Virus record (IMG/VR): IMGVR_UViG_3300044614_000303 | Location: 1-25,098 of that record | Origin: a virus | Reading direction: 5' to 3' (one strand) | Length of the DNA stretch: 25,098 nucleotides | Part shown: positions 1 through 5,676 of the stretch, in pieces | Layout: each line of letters starts with the position of its first letter | How positions within the stretch are numbered: position 1 is the first letter of the stretch | Position numbers and translations under genes: made by a program | The notes under the pieces: model-generated | The model's database searches: none | Seen by the model: the letters and a program-made list of their open reading frames with translations, nothing else | What the model was told of the DNA's origin: nothing

Positions 1-1
1 G

Positions 2-166
2 GTCCGCAAGGAGTTCAGCGTTGACGTGCTATTCAACGCAGACGAACCGAGCGAACTCGCTGCACCCTACGTTATTTGGCCGAAGCCCTGCGGTGTCCAC
101 GCCTTTGCAGGTTGGGAGGAACAATACGAAGCCGACTACAACGCCAACAAACCCAAGAGCAAATGA
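2..166 (+). CDS. C-terminal end of an unidentified phage protein (truncated at left edge)
   Basis: An open frame enters from the left edge and gives 54 residues before a TGA at 164-166; the start lies outside the window. The tail is hydrophilic and ends in a Lys/Asn-rich stretch (NANKPKSK). Its stop overlaps the ATG of the holin-like gene in an ATGA arrangement, so it belongs to the same operon and is probably translationally coupled to it. I do not recognise the family. Its position just upstream of lysis genes would fit a late structural or lysis-associated protein, but that is only context. Confidence 0.7.
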   Translation, partial: VRKEFSVDVLFNADEPSELAAPYVIWPKPCGVHAFAGWEEQYEADYNANKPKSK

Positions 167-396
167 GATTATTCCGCAAACGCAACCCCGAAACACCCGA
201 AACCCCAAAACTCCCTTTTATGAAATCAGCAGTCATCGCACTACTTCGCCACCTTCTCACCTTTATTGGTGGAACCCTCGTCGCCAAAGGCATCATTGAT
301 GCAGCCACGCTAACCGAAATCATCGGTTCCGTATTGACCTTACTTTCAGTTGGTTGGATGGCCTTGGATAAAACAAAGGGCGAGCCGAACAAGTAA
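163..396 (+). CDS. Putative holin (Pam3 gp28-like small membrane protein)
   Basis: A 77-residue protein with a basic, Pro-rich N-terminus, then two hydrophobic stretches at about residues 22-42 and 50-67, joined by a short turn containing AKGIIDAATL. It ends with a charged tail (LDKTKGEPNK). Size, topology and the G-G-x-L-V-A-K-G-x-I-D pattern resemble the Pam3 gp28 holin group, which permeabilises the inner membrane so that endolysin can reach the wall. A second ATG at 220 would give a 58-residue form starting at MKSAVIALL, closer to the family core. Two starts could therefore give a holin/antiholin pair as in other phages; this is inference. It overlaps the upstream gene by ATGA and the next gene by TAATG. 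The amidase endolysin lies nearby on the opposite strand. Confidence 0.65.
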   Translation: MRLFRKRNPETPETPKLPFMKSAVIALLRHLLTFIGGTLVAKGIIDAATLTEIIGSVLTLLSVGWMALDKTKGEPNK

Positions 397-671
397 TGAA
401 CCTAATCGAAACCACCATCGTCGGGAGCGTTGCAGCAATCGTCGGTGGGGCGGTCGCTTGGTTCACCAAGGGCCGTGTCGAATCGGACTCCCTGCAAGTC
501 AGGCAAGCCCAAGCGGTCCTCGCTATGTGGCAGGCTACCAGCGAGTCACAAAACAAAGAATTAACACAACTTCGTAACGAGGTCGTAAGTTTGCGTCAGC
601 GGTTAGAGGAAATGGAACACACCATCCACTCCCTCCAAGCCGAGAATGCCAAACTTAAAACCCTCGTATGA
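396..671 (+). CDS. Small membrane-anchored coiled-coil protein, possible i-spanin-like lysis protein
   Basis: 91 residues. A single N-terminal hydrophobic segment (about residues 6-24, rich in Ala, Gly and Val) is followed by a long heptad-like helix with periodic Leu, Val and Ile through about residue 88 (LRNEVVSLRQRLEEMEHTI and onward). An N-terminal anchor with a long coiled coil is the architecture of inner-membrane spanin subunits, which help disrupt the outer membrane at the end of lysis. No partner Rz1-like lipoprotein is seen beside or inside it, so the spanin role is an inference from shape and from its place after the holin. It starts in a TAATG overlap and its stop overlaps the next ATG. 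Confidence 0.5.
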   Translation: MNLIETTIVGSVAAIVGGAVAWFTKGRVESDSLQVRQAQAVLAMWQATSESQNKELTQLRNEVVSLRQRLEEMEHTIHSLQAENAKLKTLV

Positions 672-1552
672 TTCTACCAGCCACCAAGCACACCCGAAAC
701 ATCCACGAAGTAACCTGCCAATCGGGGCAGGAGTTCTTACTCATCAGCGACCTGCATTGGGACAACCCCCATTGCGATAGAGGCTTGCTCAAAAACCACT
801 TGGACGAAGCCGTCAAGCGGAATGCTGCCATCATACTCAATGGCGACACTTACTGCTGCATGGGTGGGAAATATGACCGTCGTGCGGACAAATCCCTGAT
901 TCGTCCTGAACACAACACCGACCGATACTTTGACGCTATCGTGGACACCTCGGTGGAATGGTTTGCCCCCTACGCCAAAAACATTTTGCTGATAGGCTAC
1001 GGCAACCACGAAACCGCTATCATCAAGCACGGGGAAACGGACCTCCTGCAACGCTTTGCCAGCACCCTCAACTACGCCACAGGGTCAGCGGTTCAAGTTG
1101 GCGGATATGGTGGAACCATTGACATCCGAGTGCTTCACGATACAATCCGTGGAGTCAACTTCGTAGTGCATTATTATCACGGGTCAGGTGGTGGTGGACC
1201 TGTAACCAAGGGCGTAATCCAAGACCAGCGGCTACTTGCCGGGACCGAAGGCTACGACTTGACTTGGATGGGCCACGTCCACGAATTGTACTACCATCAA
1301 AATATAATTCACCGCTATGACCGCTCAACCAAAACTCTCATTCAAAAACCTATTCACCAACTGCGTACGGCTACTTACAAGGAAGAATGGGACGGAGGCT
1401 ACATGGGCTTTCATACTGAGCGAGGAAGAGGCCCGAAGCCTTTGGGAGGCTATTGGCTGAAACTGGAAACCTCACGGAATAGTAGCAAGGACAACAAAGG
1501 TCCCGAACTTCAAGTTCACGCCACCTTCACTCCTGCGGATAGGTTGTACTAA
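668..1552 (+). CDS. Calcineurin-like metallophosphoesterase
   Basis: 294 residues with the metal-binding motifs of the calcineurin-like phosphoesterase superfamily in order: D-x-H (SDLHWDN, Asp28/His30), GD (NGDTYC, Asp60), GNHE (about residues 112-115), an isolated His in VVHYYHGSGG, and GHVHE about 60 residues before the C-terminus. The set is complete, so the enzyme should be an active two-metal phosphoesterase. The substrate cannot be read from sequence; known relatives act on nucleic acids, cyclic nucleotides or phosphoproteins. It follows the holin and coiled-coil genes with ATGA coupling and is the last gene before a convergent terminator. No signal peptide is seen, so it is probably cytoplasmic. 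Confidence 0.88.
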   Translation: MILPATKHTRNIHEVTCQSGQEFLLISDLHWDNPHCDRGLLKNHLDEAVKRNAAIILNGDTYCCMGGKYDRRADKSLIRPEHNTDRYFDAIVDTSVEWFAPYAKNILLIGYGNHETAIIKHGETDLLQRFASTLNYATGSAVQVGGYGGTIDIRVLHDTIRGVNFVVHYYHGSGGGGPVTKGVIQDQRLLAGTEGYDLTWMGHVHELYYHQNIIHRYDRSTKTLIQKPIHQLRTATYKEEWDGGYMGFHTERGRGPKPLGGYWLKLETSRNSSKDNKGPELQVHATFTPADRLY

Positions 1553-1591
1553 CCCGTACGAGAAAGCCGTACAACTGCTGCACTATCCCCC

Positions 1592-1616
1592 AAAACCCCC
1601 GTTAATGACGGGTTTC
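1592..1616. terminator. Weak bidirectional terminator between convergent genes
   Basis: CCCGT (1598-1602) and ACGGG (1608-1612) form a 5-bp stem around TAATG, flanked by an A run on the left and TTT on the right. It lies between the stops of the metallophosphoesterase (+) and the amidase (-), where a shared terminator is expected. The stem is short, so confidence is modest. Confidence 0.4.
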
Positions 1617-1620
1617 TCAT

Positions 1621-2049
1621 TCATACCTCCTGCGGACCGCTGGCAGTTAGGTACAGGTAGCCGTACTCCTTTTCAGCATTAAACTGGGGGCAGGCCTTGG
1701 TAACGCCCGGAAAGTCCCTGTGTCCGCATATCCTTGCGGTAGGGTACTTCTTAAGCCAATCAAGCAACACCACGGCAATCGCTTGACGCTGGCCGATACT
1801 ACGGTCATCTTTGTCTTTGCCTCCGATGTAGGACACATGAAGGCTCGTAGCGTTATGCCCCTGCACTCCGTTGGTAACGGCTGAGTCAGGAGCCAAGACC
1901 GTTACATTCCCGGTCGAATCAATGATCCGATGGTAGCCGACCGACTTCCATCCAAGGGCCTCCTTCCAATGCTTACGGATGCTGGCAATGGTCGTGTTCT
2001 TCGGGGTAGCCGTACAATGGACGACGAGGTGGGTGATGGTGCGATTCAT
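1621..2049 (-). CDS. N-acetylmuramoyl-L-alanine amidase endolysin (Amidase_2/PGRP fold)
   Basis: 142 residues from the ATG at 2049 (read on the minus strand); a longer open frame upstream overlaps the neighbouring gene and was not used. It matches T7-lysozyme-type zinc amidases: His11 in LVVHCTA, His110 in CGHRDFPG and Cys120 in KACPQFN are the expected zinc ligands, with Tyr39 (GYHRIID) and Lys118 in the positions of the usual catalytic Tyr and Lys. It cleaves the amide bond between N-acetylmuramic acid and L-Ala of the stem peptide. It has a single domain, no signal peptide and no wall-binding domain, consistent with holin-dependent release. It is the second gene of a two-gene minus-strand operon, with a TAATG overlap to the gene before it. 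Confidence 0.9.
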   Translation of the reverse strand: MNRTITHLVVHCTATPKNTTIASIRKHWKEALGWKSVGYHRIIDSTGNVTVLAPDSAVTNGVQGHNATSLHVSYIGGKDKDDRSIGQRQAIAVVLLDWLKKYPTARICGHRDFPGVTKACPQFNAEKEYGYLYLTASGPQEV

Positions 2050-2306
2050 TACTCTTCGGGGTTTAGTTTGTGGAAGTAGTTGACCGCAACAGGGTCGGCA
2101 ACGTCGGGACCGCTGGATAGGTGGACCTCTTTGGTCCCCTGCCATTGAGCCATAGCCGGGTCATAGCCCAGTAACTCGCAGGCTTTCCGGTATTCCAGCA
2201 GCAGGGCGTGGTTGCCTTCAAGGTCAGCGTTGTCGATGGCTATCATGAGCCGTTCCAAGGCGTTTGTCAGGGCCTTGGCAGGACGGAGGGAGTGGTATTC
2301 GGGCAT
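2049..2306 (-). CDS. Hypothetical small helical protein, first gene of the minus-strand lysis operon
   Basis: 85 residues, mostly helical in appearance, with no membrane segment and no recognised motif. It is transcribed from a near-perfect Bacteroidota promoter 15 nt upstream of its start codon and ends in a TAATG overlap with the amidase gene, so the two are co-expressed. A role linked to lysis is possible from position alone; I do not recognise the family. Confidence 0.7.
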   Translation of the reverse strand: MPEYHSLRPAKALTNALERLMIAIDNADLEGNHALLLEYRKACELLGYDPAMAQWQGTKEVHLSSGPDVADPVAVNYFHKLNPEE

Positions 2307-2320
2307 GGGTTAGGTTTGTA

Positions 2321-2350
2321 CAAATGTATGGAAATAGCCCCAAATCGCAA
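2321..2350 (-). promoter_or_regulatory. Bacteroidota-type promoter for the amidase operon
   Basis: On the minus strand, a -33 TTG (2350-2348) is followed after exactly 19 nt by TACATTTG (2328-2321), matching the Bacteroidota primary-sigma consensus TTG-N19-TAnnTTTG. The start codon is only 14 nt past the -7 box, so the leader should be under about 10 nt. Confidence 0.75.
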
Positions 2351-2410
2351 TAAAACGGGGGATGAATAATTTTTTTGCTACGAGGTGGCACAAAATCGAT
2401 TGGACTGCAT

Positions 2411-2418
2411 TATCTTTG
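2411..2418 (+). promoter_or_regulatory. Candidate -7 box of the early rightward operon
   Basis: TATCTTTG matches TAnnTTTG and is followed by an A/C-rich leader of about 25 nt before the ATG at 2450. No good TTG is present at the -33 position, so the promoter may be weak or activated. It faces away from the amidase-operon promoter in the same intergenic region. Confidence 0.5.
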
Positions 2419-2449
2419 CTTTACAAACCAACCACTAAACCTCAAAACC

Positions 2450-2734
2450 ATGACAACTCAAACCGAAATCCTCAAAGCACTTGGCGGAAACAAATTCTTA
2501 GCAATGACAGGAGCGACCTGCTTTGCTGACCAAGACACCCTAATCGTAAAGTTCAAAGGATGCTCAAAGGCCAATATCATGTATGTAACCTTGACCGCTT
2601 CCGATTTGTATGATGTAAAAATCTGCAAATACAAAAACCTTGAAGTTAAGCCCGTTTTTGAAGCCAAAGGAATGTATTTCGATTCTTTGCCTTCAACCTT
2701 TACCAAAGTTACGGGCCTCTATACCAGCCTCTAA
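2450..2734 (+). CDS. Hypothetical protein, first gene of the early operon
   Basis: 94 residues from the ATG at 2450, chosen because it follows the leader CTCAAAACC that also precedes the next two genes; an upstream in-frame ATG at 2375 would place the start before the promoter box. The protein looks like mixed alpha/beta (FADQDTLIVKFKGCSK, IMYVTLTASDLYDV) with no membrane segment. Being first behind the promoter suggests an early host-takeover role, but no family is recognised. The sequence is more AT-rich than the genes from 2931 onward, which hints at a separate origin. A short GC hairpin (GTGCG 2746-2750, CGCAC 2760-2764) lies just after its stop. Confidence 0.7.
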   Translation: MTTQTEILKALGGNKFLAMTGATCFADQDTLIVKFKGCSKANIMYVTLTASDLYDVKICKYKNLEVKPVFEAKGMYFDSLPSTFTKVTGLYTSL

Positions 2735-2792
2735 CCAACCGAGGGGTGCGACTCGCCAACGCACATTCTTTAAATCTCAAACCTCAAAAACC

Positions 2793-2912
2793 ATGAACCA
2801 CGAAACCAAAGCCAAACTCAAAGCAGCCCTCGCAACGGGCTACATCCTGCTGACCGCCTGCCTCGGCATCGCCTTCTTCGGCAGATTCATCTTCGCACTA
2901 CTAACCAACTAA
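2793..2912 (+). CDS. Small single-pass membrane protein (39 aa)
   Basis: A short gene starting at 2793 after the leader CTCAAAAACC. The product has a Lys-rich N-terminus (KAKLKAAL) followed by one strongly hydrophobic segment at about residues 13-37. Charge distribution suggests a cytoplasmic N-terminus. Small phage membrane proteins of this kind often alter host envelope functions or exclude other phages, but nothing in the sequence says which. The leader shared with its neighbours supports it being a real gene despite its length. Confidence 0.6.
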   Translation: MNHETKAKLKAALATGYILLTACLGIAFFGRFIFALLTN

Positions 2913-2930
2913 ACCTCAAACCTCAAAACC

Positions 2931-3488
2931 ATGCACAAGTTTAAAACCACCAACATCAAAGGCAAGGACTACGTCGAAGTCAACCAACGCCTCCTGTACT
3001 TTCGCAACGAATCAGCCTATGCAGGCTGGTCGTTGGAATCCGAACTCATTGACCTGCAACCCGACCGCTGCTGCGTGCGTGCAGTCATCCGGGATAACGA
3101 GGGTCGCATCCGTGCTACGGGCCACGCCTCCGAGGACCGTACCTCGTCAATGATCAACAAGACCTCCTACGTCGAGAACTGCGAAACCTCCGCTTGGGGC
3201 CGTGCCTTGGCCTGCATCGGTATCGGTATCGAAACGAGCATTGCATCGTCCAACGAGGTGCAGATGGCTATCGCCCAGCAGGGCCTTGGCGACCTCAACG
3301 ACAAACTCGGACTGGTTCCTTCCTACGATGAACTGACCACCGCAACTCTCAAGGCTGACTTCCTTGCATTGCTTGACAAACTCCCAAAGGAGCAGCAGGC
3401 CAAGTTCATGAAGGACATCGACCACATGACCCCTGCACGATTTGAGAAAGGTATCCAATTCATCCAAAACCAACTTGCAAAACAATGA
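2931..3488 (+). CDS. Phage protein with ETSAxGRALA motif, possible ssDNA-annealing/recombination protein
   Basis: 185 residues. The N-terminal half has an alternating beta pattern: YVEVNQRLLYFR at 14-25, then VIRDNEGRIRATGHASE at about 52-68. A conserved-looking helix region follows at about 80-100 with ENCETSAWGRALACIGIG, then IASSNEV. This combination occurs in phage proteins usually found beside recombination and replication genes, and I recall it being linked to single-strand annealing proteins; I cannot confirm that without a profile search. The C-terminal part is helical and Lys/Gln-rich. Position, early operon and upstream of the initiator and helicase genes, fits a DNA-metabolism role. 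The ATGA overlap at 3485-3488 couples it to the next gene. Confidence 0.6.
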   Translation: MHKFKTTNIKGKDYVEVNQRLLYFRNESAYAGWSLESELIDLQPDRCCVRAVIRDNEGRIRATGHASEDRTSSMINKTSYVENCETSAWGRALACIGIGIETSIASSNEVQMAIAQQGLGDLNDKLGLVPSYDELTTATLKADFLALLDKLPKEQQAKFMKDIDHMTPARFEKGIQFIQNQLAKQ

Positions 3489-3706
3489 ACCTACTTGAAC
3501 AAATGAACGCATCGGAGTACAAGAAACTCCTTGAGTTCAAAGAGAAATTCCCGACCATTGGCCTTGACTTGGTAAGGGCCTTGAGGGAGAAAACCCTGCC
3601 CATCCAACTGACCTTGGGCGAGTGCATCGACCTATCGAATGCCATCGGCATCCATTATGGGCAGTATTGCAACCAAATCTTTGAAACCTTCAAATCGAAG
3701 CCATGA
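3485..3706 (+). CDS. Hypothetical protein
   Basis: 73 residues, mainly helical, opening MNLLEQMNASEYKKLLEF, with no recognised motif or membrane segment. It is flanked by ATGA overlaps on both sides, so it is translated in a coupled series with the annealing-protein candidate and the 149-residue protein that follows. Its base composition matches these neighbours. A role in the same DNA-metabolism block is possible but unproven. Confidence 0.75.
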   Translation: MNLLEQMNASEYKKLLEFKEKFPTIGLDLVRALREKTLPIQLTLGECIDLSNAIGIHYGQYCNQIFETFKSKP

Positions 3707-4152
3707 CCTACCCGACCCTCATCACCATCCCCAAGAGCGACATCTGCAAGGCAGAAATCGCCCAAATCGCCCAGCAACTGACCGACCGAATCAACGACGG
3801 AGAGGTCAACCCCATCGAGGCCCACATCAAGTTAAAGGCCATCGTCAAGGCTTTGGAAGCAACCATCAAGGCCACCGAGCAGACCGTAGCCGACGAAGCC
3901 GGCAAGCACGGCAAGACCTTCCACGCCTTCGGTGCGGAGATTACCCTCAAGGAAGGGAGCCTCACGCCTAACTACGAGGAAGACGAAGTGTACGCCGACC
4001 TTAAATCGCAAATGAAAGCGAGGGAGGAACTGCTCAAGATTGCGTTCAGGCAAGCGGGGAAGACCGCTATCTTTGATGAAAGAACAGGCGAGCAGGTTCC
4101 TGTCTGCACCGCCAAGGCCACCAAAGCGTCCATAGCCGTATCGTTCCGATGA
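3703..4152 (+). CDS. Conserved-type phage protein of unknown function (helical, early operon)
   Basis: 149 residues. The N-terminal two thirds is a long helical region with KLKAIVKALEATIKATEQTVADEA at about 45-68 that could form a coiled coil. A short beta segment (FHAFGAEITLKEG) and a second helix (KAREELLKIAF) follow, then a beta-rich tail ending ASIAVSFR. The layout of a helix pair, a lysine-rich ELLKIA helix and a terminal V-P-V/S-I-x-V strand is one I associate with unnamed proteins in Bacteroidota phage replication blocks. It sits between ATGA overlaps. No catalytic residues are apparent. Confidence 0.7.
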   Translation: MTYPTLITIPKSDICKAEIAQIAQQLTDRINDGEVNPIEAHIKLKAIVKALEATIKATEQTVADEAGKHGKTFHAFGAEITLKEGSLTPNYEEDEVYADLKSQMKAREELLKIAFRQAGKTAIFDERTGEQVPVCTAKATKASIAVSFR

Positions 4153-4346
4153 AGCAAGTAATCAATACCATCAAGGCTTTGCGGTTATTGTCGCAGAAGC
4201 CTCTCAGAGCCTCTCAGTTGCAAGATATTCTTGGAACGAGCAAAGGGGCCACCTACCGAATCATAAGGGATTTACGGGCCTCAGGAGAGGTCGTAGAGAG
4301 AACCCTTTGTACTTACTCAATCAAAACCAAAAACCAAGAACAATGA
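4149..4346 (+). CDS. Small winged-helix/HTH DNA-binding protein
   Basis: 65 residues. Residues about 5-50 read as a three-helix winged HTH: a first helix INTIKALRLL, a second ASQLQDILG, and a recognition helix KGATYRIIRDLRASG followed by a short beta wing (EVVERTLCTYSIK). This resembles MarR/IclR-like small regulators in which the third helix precedes a two-stranded wing. It probably regulates early phage transcription or competes at a phage operator; the arrays at 7444-7548 or 7778-7832 are possible targets by inference only. It is translationally coupled on both sides by ATGA overlaps. Confidence 0.65.
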   Translation: MKQVINTIKALRLLSQKPLRASQLQDILGTSKGATYRIIRDLRASGEVVERTLCTYSIKTKNQEQ

Positions 4347-4606
4347 AAGACGGACAAACAATCGGCCAATGGCTGAACTGGGATTTTAAGACCAATGGGA
4401 ACCTTACAATTATAGACAAAAATGACCATCGTGTCTATGGTGAAGATTCAAGTGGATATTGGTTTAAATCCGAATTTGATTCAAATGGCGATGTCATCTA
4501 CTTTGAGGATTCAGTTGGTGCAATCGTTGACAACCGCACCCCCGAAATCATCGAACACAACGGCAAAAAATATCAACTAATCCCCAACCAAAACCAAAAC
4601 CCATGA
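4343..4606 (+). CDS. Hypothetical protein rich in Asp/Gly, AT-rich gene
   Basis: 87 residues starting at the ATG that overlaps the preceding stop; the longer open frame from 4307 lies inside the HTH gene. The sequence suggests repeated short beta strands separated by Asp/Gly/Asn turns (IIDKNDHRVYGEDSSGYWFK) and a C-terminal EHNGKKYQLIPN strand. No catalytic motif is visible. The gene is visibly more AT-rich than its neighbours, which may mark a recent insertion into the operon. It has ATGA overlaps with both neighbours. Confidence 0.65.
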   Translation: MKDGQTIGQWLNWDFKTNGNLTIIDKNDHRVYGEDSSGYWFKSEFDSNGDVIYFEDSVGAIVDNRTPEIIEHNGKKYQLIPNQNQNP

Positions 4607-4833
4607 GTTACACCCCCCAACCCAACACCTTCACCCTGTTCGTCAATGATAAGGGCGACAACCCTAAGCGTCCCGATTACCGGGGCGATGCGGTCCTACC
4701 TGACGGGACTAAAATGAAACTTTCATGCTGGCTCAAAGAAGCGGCCAACGGAAAGAAGTTCCTATCAGGAAAGATGGAGTCAATGCAAGAGCAAGAAAAT
4801 TCACAAAAACAAGGCTCGGACCTGCCTTTTTAG
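4603..4833 (+). CDS. DUF736-like small protein with an SSB-type C-terminal tip
   Basis: 76 residues. The core runs from a beta strand (TFTLFVNDKGD) through RPDYRGDAVLPDG to a strand-turn-strand LSCWLKEAANGKKFLSGKM, resembling small phage proteins of the DUF736 type. The final residues SDLPF, after a polar Gln/Ser linker, resemble the conserved hydrophobic tip of bacterial single-stranded DNA-binding protein, which docks SSB partner proteins. It may therefore act at the phage fork or mimic host SSB contacts; this is inference. It is the last gene before the promoter/terminator unit and the replication initiator. Confidence 0.6.
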   Translation: MSYTPQPNTFTLFVNDKGDNPKRPDYRGDAVLPDGTKMKLSCWLKEAANGKKFLSGKMESMQEQENSQKQGSDLPF

Positions 4834-4835
4834 TG

Positions 4836-4843
4836 TAAATTTG
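4836..4843 (+). promoter_or_regulatory. Candidate -7 box upstream of the structured RNA
   Basis: TAAATTTG matches the Bacteroidota TAnnTTTG box, 2 nt after the stop of the preceding gene. No TTG is found 19 nt upstream. A second element, ACATTTAC (4854-4861), is shared with two structural gene starts and could be the real start signal for the RNA that follows. Confidence 0.5.
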
Positions 4844-4865
4844 CAGGCATACTACATTTACAATT

Positions 4866-4965
4866 AAACGCATCCGCTTGAAGTCGCAGCCAAGTAGATG
4901 TCAGATAAAAGGGTTCCTCAACTAACCCCTGCCCCGGCTGCTGCGACCAGTCGGGGTTTTTTTTT
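4866..4965 (+). ncRNA. Candidate structured RNA with two complementary hairpin loops, ending in a terminator
   Basis: The 138 nt between the SSB-tip gene and the initiator have no convincing gene but hold three hairpins. Hairpin 1 pairs 4871-4880 with 4891-4900 (9 pairs including one G-U, with one C/A mismatch) around a 10-nt loop. Hairpin 2 pairs GGGTT (4911-4915) with AACCC (4924-4928). Hairpin 3 is the terminator. The loop of hairpin 1 contains GTCGCAG (4883-4889), the exact reverse complement of the whole 7-nt terminator loop CTGCGAC (4941-4947), so the two loops can form a kissing interaction. The unit follows a promoter-like box and ends at a T9 tract. It may be a small RNA, or a leader whose terminator is regulated before the initiator gene. 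The 5' end is a guess. Confidence 0.6.
4932..4965 (+). terminator. Strong rho-independent terminator just before the replication initiator
   Basis: CCCCGGCTG (4932-4940) pairs with CAGTCGGGG (4948-4956), 9 bp with one G-U, around a 7-nt loop, followed by nine T residues. It ends 6 nt before the initiator ATG, so transcripts from the early operon must read through it or the initiator must have another supply of mRNA. Confidence 0.9.
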
Positions 4966-4971
4966 ACCGCT

Positions 4972-5676
4972 ATGAAGCAAATATCTTGGTTCAAATTCTC
5001 CCCAGCCGATTGGATGATGGGCAGAATATCACGGCAACCTGCCGAAGTTCAGGTCGCATTCCTACGCATTTGCTGCGTGTATTGGAACGCAGAATGTGAG
5101 ATGACTCACGACCATGCTCACTTGGAGGGGGATGGACACTTGGAGCGACTACTCACAACCAAACTCGTCGAAACCAATGGGCAGTACGTCTTCATCAAAT
5201 TCCTTGATATTCAATGGGAAGAGGCCAATTTGCACCGTACAAAGATGTCCGAAGCAGGCAAAAGAAGTGCTGAACGAAGGCTCACCAAGGTTGAAGAAAC
5301 TCCAACTCACGTTGAACCTATGTTGAACCTACCTTCAACTGAGGTTGAACCTGTGTTCAATAGAGAAGAGGAGAGAAGAGAAGAGGAGAGAAGAGAAAAT
5401 GTGAGTGAGCAGTTCGAGGGCTTTTGGAAAGCATTCCCAAGAAAGACCGACAAGGCAAGAGCCAAGCGTTCCTTTCTACGTTTAACCAAGACCGAGCAAG
5501 AACTGGCAGTCAGCAACATTCAACGCCTGTACTCCGAAACCCCTGCACAATTCGTTCCGCATCCTTCCACCTACCTCAACGGCAAACGCTGGGAGGACCA
5601 AGCCATCCAACGAACCCCTAACTTCGCATACTCAAACCTAACCTCCGATGATGAACCCCTACCAGTTGTCCGCTGA
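4972..5676 (+). CDS. Phage replication initiator / helicase-loader protein
   Basis: 234 residues. The N-terminus (about 5-95, WFKFSPADWM through QVAFLRICCVYWN and KLVETNGQYVFIKFLDIQWEE) resembles the DUF1376/replisome-organiser winged-helix domain of phage initiators. The middle (about 105-145) is a variable, charged linker containing a REEER repeat. The C-terminal part (about 147-205) has FWKAFPRKTDKARAKRSF and FVPHPSTYLNGKRWED, typical of the helicase-interacting end of phage initiators. It is expected to bind the phage origin and recruit the helicase encoded next. The linker-coding DNA carries an 11-bp periodic array and a purine tract that may be the origin. A terminator precedes the start, and the gene overlaps the helicase gene by 29 nt. 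Confidence 0.8.
   Translation: MKQISWFKFSPADWMMGRISRQPAEVQVAFLRICCVYWNAECEMTHDHAHLEGDGHLERLLTTKLVETNGQYVFIKFLDIQWEEANLHRTKMSEAGKRSAERRLTKVEETPTHVEPMLNLPSTEVEPVFNREEERREEERRENVSEQFEGFWKAFPRKTDKARAKRSFLRLTKTEQELAVSNIQRLYSETPAQFVPHPSTYLNGKRWEDQAIQRTPNFAYSNLTSDDEPLPVVR
5289..5365. repeat. Helically phased 11-bp repeat array in the initiator gene (candidate origin iterons)
   Basis: GTTGAACCT occurs exactly at 5311, 5322 and 5344, spaced 11 and 22 bp. Filling the same 11-bp register are related units at 5289 (GGTTGAAGAAA), inverted CTTCAACTGAG at 5333 and GTTCAATAGAG at 5355. A period of 11 is not a multiple of three, so the repeats are not a by-product of a repeated peptide. Such arrays inside an initiator gene are the layout of lambda-type origins. 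Confidence 0.6.
5362..5399 (+). repeat. 38-nt all-purine tract with two perfect 15-bp repeats
   Basis: AGAGAAGAGGAGAGA occurs twice in tandem (5362-5376, 5377-5391), followed by a partial third copy. Every base from 5362 to 5399 is a purine. The tract encodes REEERREEERRE in the initiator linker and directly abuts the 11-bp array, as the purine-rich unwinding region abuts the iterons in lambda. Confidence 0.8.

Noticed and set aside
2743-2770. GTGCG/CGCAC hairpin as a terminator between the first early genes
   Set aside because: Only 5 bp with a 9-nt loop and no proper T tract; the surrounding genes appear to belong to one operon.
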